Assembly (NCBI GenBank): GCA_002304995.1
Contig: DBPV01000102.1
Span: 69,342-78,165 of the forward strand
Reading direction: 5' to 3'
Length of the DNA stretch: 8,824 bases
DNA from: Syntrophaceae bacterium UBA1411
GTDB taxonomy: Bacteria; Desulfobacterota; Syntrophia; Syntrophales; Smithellaceae
In this document: in pieces, positions 6,569 through 8,824 of the stretch
Position numbering within the stretch: the first letter of the stretch is position 1
Layout of the letters: the number at the start of each line of letters is the position of its first letter
Translations under genes and position numbers: made by a program
Notes under the pieces: model-generated
Seen by the model: the letters and a program-made list of their open reading frames with translations, nothing else
Databases searched by the model: none
Told to the model about the DNA's origin: nothing

Positions 6569-7135
6569 TCAGATCGAATTTTTCCGTTTTTTTATTTTGG
6601 CCATGCCGGCGACGACGCCCGCCTCGAGCAGCCGCTCGTAGATTTCGTCTGCGACCCGTACAACACTTTTGCCGTTTGTGTCTACCGTAAAATCGGCCGC
6701 CGCCTCGTAGACGGGAAGGCGCCGGGCCAACACCGCCTTCGTTTGCACCTCCAGGTCTTCCGCCGTGAACGGCGGCCGGACCTGCGGGCCGCTTGCGTCG
6801 CGTTTCAGCCGTTCCAGAAGATCCGCCGGCGGCGTTTGCAGATAAACCAGGGGCCCCATGCTTTTCAGAAGACGGAGGTTTTCCCCGGCCATCACGACGC
6901 CGCCGCCGGTGGCGACGACGGCCGGCGGCATACGGCCAAGCGACGCCACCGTTTCCGCCTCCAGAAGGCGGAAAGCCTCCCACCCTCGAGCGGCCACAAG
7001 GTCTTTGATCGTCATGCCCGCCGCCTCCTCGCTGAGAAGATCCGTGTCCGCAAACGGAAGGCCGAGCTTTTGCGCCAGAAGTTTTCCAACCGTGGTCTTG
7101 CCGCTTGCGCGGTAGCCGATGAGGAAAATTTTCAT
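6569..7135 (-). CDS. aroK: Shikimate kinase, 188 aa
   Basis: Phosphorylates shikimate to shikimate 3-phosphate with ATP. Visible: Walker A GYRASGKTT (7-15), D30 and D32 of the DTD motif, RGWEAFRLLE (50-59, substrate-binding Arg56), TGGG (76-79), the lid segment SGPQVRPPF, and the LARRLPVYEAAADFTVDT adenine-contact region. The frame is open 16 codons upstream, but the chosen ATG (7133-7135) gives the standard short N-terminus before Walker A and overlaps the aroA stop as ATGA. Its own Shine-Dalgarno is distant (GGGAG, 11 bases away), so initiation probably depends on coupling to aroA. The C-terminus is odd: a lysine-rich KIKKRKNSI tail encoded by A-rich DNA in an otherwise GC-rich gene. aroL would be an equally valid symbol. 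Confidence 0.95.
   Translation of the reverse strand: MKIFLIGYRASGKTTVGKLLAQKLGLPFADTDLLSEEAAGMTIKDLVAARGWEAFRLLEAETVASLGRMPPAVVATGGGVVMAGENLRLLKSMGPLVYLQTPPADLLERLKRDASGPQVRPPFTAEDLEVQTKAVLARRLPVYEAAADFTVDTNGKSVVRVADEIYERLLEAGVVAGMAKIKKRKNSI
6587..6593 (-). other. In-frame A-AAA-AAA heptamer near the end of aroK
   Basis: Read on the minus strand, the aroK codons ATA AAA AAA CGG contain a slippery heptamer in the correct phase for -1 slippage. aroC lies in the -1 frame. That frame is open from here into the aroC ATG, reading TEKFDLTGEG as a linker. The heptamer is plainly present; any frameshifting is unproven. Confidence 0.35.
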
Positions 7136-8382
7136 AGTTTGGCAAGCTCCCGCCAGAAACCGGGAAAGGACTTGTCCACGCACTTTTTGTCCGCGACGGC
7201 TATTTGCGGCGTGACCAGTCCCGCCACGGCAAAGCTCATGGCAATCCGGTGATCGTTGTAGGTGTCGATGGCCGCGCCTCCGGGACGGCCGCCTTCAATC
7301 ACCAGGCCGTCCGCGCTTTCCCGGGCCCGGATGCCGATCCGACCCAGCTCGGCAACCATCGCCGCCAGACGGTTGCTTTCCTTGATTCTCAGGTGTGCGA
7401 CATTGGTGATCGTCGTCCGCCCGGGGCGGTAAGCCGCGAGCACACCGACCGTGGGCACCATGTCCGGCAGATCGCCCATGTCGAATGTCATGTCGCCGGA
7501 GACAAGCTCTCCTTCCCGCGCAACTTCCACCCAATCGTCGCCGCCGGTCACCCGGCAGCCCATCTCTTCCAGAATGTGCAGAAGGCGGATGTCGCCCTGC
7601 GCGCTTTGCCGGTTGACGCCGGCGACGCGGATGGTTTGTTTCGTCAGCGCCGCCGCGAGGAAAAAATAGGATGCGCTTGAGGCGTCGCCTTCCACCGTAT
7701 AATCGCGGCCTGTGTAAATCGACCCGGTGCCGACGATAAAATGGCGATGGCCGGTTTGCGTGATTCTGGCGCCGAAGTCCCTCATGACGCCGATGGTCAA
7801 ATCGATGTACGGCGTGGAGACGATGCCGCCCGCAAGCGTAAGCTCGATGCCCTTGGCGGTGTAGGGGCCGCACAGGAGGAGCGCGGAAACGTACTGTGAG
7901 CTCTCGATGTCGCCAAGCGTGATTTGGCCGCCCCGCAGGCCGTTGGCCGCGACTTCGACCGGCGGACAGTTGTCGCGGCAGGTGATCGCCACGCCCATGT
8001 CCTGAAGCGCCGCAACAAGCGGCCCCACCGGCCTTTCACTGAGCCTTTCCGAGCCGGCAAGCACGTAGCGGCCCCGCCCCAGGCAAACCAGCGCGGTGAG
8101 AAAGCGCAGCGCCGTTCCGTTGTTGCCCAGAAAAATTTCCGAATCCCGGCCGGCGACGGCGCCGCCGGTGCCGGTCACGGCAAAACCGTCCGCAACCGGT
8201 TCGATGTCCGCTCCCAGAATTTTCAGGCCGTCCATCAGGTATTGCGTATCCTCCGCGACCAGCGCCCGCCGGATCACCGACCGTCCCCGGGCCAGGGCGG
8301 CGGCGACGAGCGCCCGCTGCGTCAAACTCTTCGAACCGGGAACCTCCACGAGGATCGCCGGCTTGCCGCTAACCGTTGTCAA
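7132..8382 (-). CDS. aroA: 3-phosphoshikimate 1-carboxyvinyltransferase (EPSP synthase), 416 aa
   Basis: Joins phosphoenolpyruvate to shikimate 3-phosphate, giving EPSP. Visible: VPGSKSLTQRA (14-24, with K18 and R23), FLGNNGTALRFLTAL (84-98), ERLSERPVGPL (112-122), DIESSQYVSALLL, LPDMVPTVGVLAA, LRIKESNRLAAM and TYNDHRIAMSFA, all in the family order. Length is normal for this family. In the PEP-site motif, positions equivalent to E. coli Ala95 and Pro101 are Asn88 and Phe94. The start is TTG (8380-8382) with GGAG four bases before it. It overlaps the aroE stop by 14 bases, which suggests translational coupling. An in-frame GTG at codon 12 would leave too short an N-terminus before PGSKS. Its TGA overlaps the aroK ATG. 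Confidence 0.96.
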   Translation of the reverse strand: MTTVSGKPAILVEVPGSKSLTQRALVAAALARGRSVIRRALVAEDTQYLMDGLKILGADIEPVADGFAVTGTGGAVAGRDSEIFLGNNGTALRFLTALVCLGRGRYVLAGSERLSERPVGPLVAALQDMGVAITCRDNCPPVEVAANGLRGGQITLGDIESSQYVSALLLCGPYTAKGIELTLAGGIVSTPYIDLTIGVMRDFGARITQTGHRHFIVGTGSIYTGRDYTVEGDASSASYFFLAAALTKQTIRVAGVNRQSAQGDIRLLHILEEMGCRVTGGDDWVEVAREGELVSGDMTFDMGDLPDMVPTVGVLAAYRPGRTTITNVAHLRIKESNRLAAMVAELGRIGIRARESADGLVIEGGRPGGAAIDTYNDHRIAMSFAVAGLVTPQIAVADKKCVDKSFPGFWRELAKL

Positions 8383-8824
8383 GCGTCTCCAACCTTTCCC
8401 GGACGACAGCTCTCATGAGCGCCAGGGGCGCTTCCCTGCCCGTCCATAATTTTAATTGCGCCGCCCCCTGGCGGACAAACATCTCGAGTCCGGACACGAT
8501 CCGGCATCCCTGCGCCTTCGCGTCCTTAAGCAGTCTGGTCGCAAGCGGATTATAGATCACATCCATCACCACCGGGAAACGCGCCAGCGTCTTTGCCGGC
8601 ACGGGCGATTCGTGGATCCGCGGCGCCATGCCCACCGGCGTCGTGTTGATGAGCGCCCGGGCCCGGATTTTGCTGAGCGCCTCCGGCGGATAGCAGGGGC
8701 AGTCAAACGCGGCGGCCAGGAGCCGGCCCTTTTCCGGCGTGCGGTTCACGATCACCGGCCGGCCGCCTTCTTTTTTTATGCCGTAAACCGCCGCCCGCGC
8801 CGTCCCGCCTGCGCCGAGAATAAC
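8369..8824 (-). CDS. aroE: Shikimate dehydrogenase, C-terminal part (151 aa visible)
   Basis: Reduces 3-dehydroshikimate to shikimate with NADPH. The window edge cuts the gene, so the N-terminal substrate-binding domain is missing. The visible part starts inside the nucleotide-binding domain with VILGAGGTARAA, followed by VIVNRTPEK (the NRT motif contacts the NADP phosphate), LINTTPVGM, VVMDVIYNPLATRLLKDA and GCRIVSGLEMFVRQGAAQLKLWTG, all characteristic of AroE. Reading is continuous from base 8824 to TAG 8369-8371. The GTG that could serve as a start near 8755 is internal and not used. The gene overlaps the aroA start by 14 bases and is the first visible gene of the operon. Earlier pathway genes such as aroB or aroD could lie upstream but are not in the window. 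Confidence 0.95.
   Translation of the reverse strand, partial: VILGAGGTARAAVYGIKKEGGRPVIVNRTPEKGRLLAAAFDCPCYPPEALSKIRARALINTTPVGMAPRIHESPVPAKTLARFPVVMDVIYNPLATRLLKDAKAQGCRIVSGLEMFVRQGAAQLKLWTGREAPLALMRAVVRERLETLDNG

Noticed and set aside
5502..6641. Long plus-strand open frame (379 codons) opposite aroC and the aroK end
   Set aside because: It is antisense to well-supported genes, has low-complexity Arg/Ala/Gly-rich content typical of GC-rich shadow frames, and shows no recognisable motif.
6558..7145. N-terminal extension of aroC through the aroK region
   Set aside because: The translated extension is Gly/Arg-rich with no family similarity, whereas the chorismate synthase N-terminus begins at the ATG at 6555-6557 behind a good ribosome site. 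Only the last part (from 6587) is of interest, as the possible frameshift linker.
8369..8755. A separate 128-residue gene starting at 8755
   Set aside because: The frame is continuous to the window edge and encodes the AroE nucleotide-binding motif upstream, so this start is internal to a truncated aroE.
8771..8777. A7 run in aroE as a programmed frameshift site
   Set aside because: The -1 frame runs only about 20 codons before a TGA and encodes nothing recognisable. The run is explained by consecutive Lys codons.
1..8824. CRISPR arrays, tRNA or rRNA genes, insertion sequences, phage or defence genes
   Set aside because: No repeat-spacer pattern, no RNA gene structure, no transposase-like protein and no terminal inverted repeats were seen; almost every base belongs to a metabolic gene.

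Overview
The window is a compact, GC-rich bacterial chromosome segment (roughly 60% G+C by eye). It is almost entirely coding and holds three gene blocks. No RNA genes, mobile elements or CRISPR arrays were seen, and the longest non-coding stretch is about 157 bases (4545-4701). The multi-cluster iron-sulfur protein next to a DUF362 gene, the complete Shine-Dalgarno sites and the gene order suggest an anaerobe, perhaps a Desulfobacterota (deltaproteobacterial) or syntroph-like lineage. That placement is inference from general impression, not from a marker gene.

Block 1 (1-1764, + strand) holds the tail of a DUF362 protein, followed 12 bases later by a large membrane iron-sulfur protein. The latter looks like NapH fused to NapG through an internal twin-arginine-like segment. 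It probably moves electrons between the quinone pool or cytoplasm and a periplasmic partner not seen here.

Block 2 (4544 to 1761, - strand) is a four-gene cluster: a SIR2 NAD-dependent deacetylase, an NRDE/TANGO2-family protein, a Nudix hydrolase and a zinc-dependent HDAC-family deacetylase. Two mechanistically unrelated lysine deacetylases share one putative operon with a Nudix enzyme that could consume the ADP-ribose-type product of the sirtuin. This is the most suggestive functional grouping in the window. Block 1 and block 2 converge, and their stop codons overlap in the four bases TTAG.

Block 3 (8824 to 4702, - strand) is an aromatic amino-acid operon: aroE (5' end outside the window), aroA, aroK, aroC and a stand-alone prephenate dehydrogenase. 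Together these genes take 3-dehydroshikimate to chorismate and then onward toward tyrosine. The genes overlap or nearly touch, with two ATGA junctions, one 14-base overlap and one 11-base gap. The operon ends at a hairpin plus T-tract (4605-4663, read on the - strand). A weak promoter candidate for block 2 sits directly beyond it.

Most of the window is ordinary metabolism. The points worth following up are the NapH-NapG fusion, the dual-deacetylase/Nudix cluster, the HDAC metal-site variant, the archaeal-looking NADP-type TyrA, and an in-frame A-AAA-AAA heptamer at the end of aroK with aroC open in the -1 frame.
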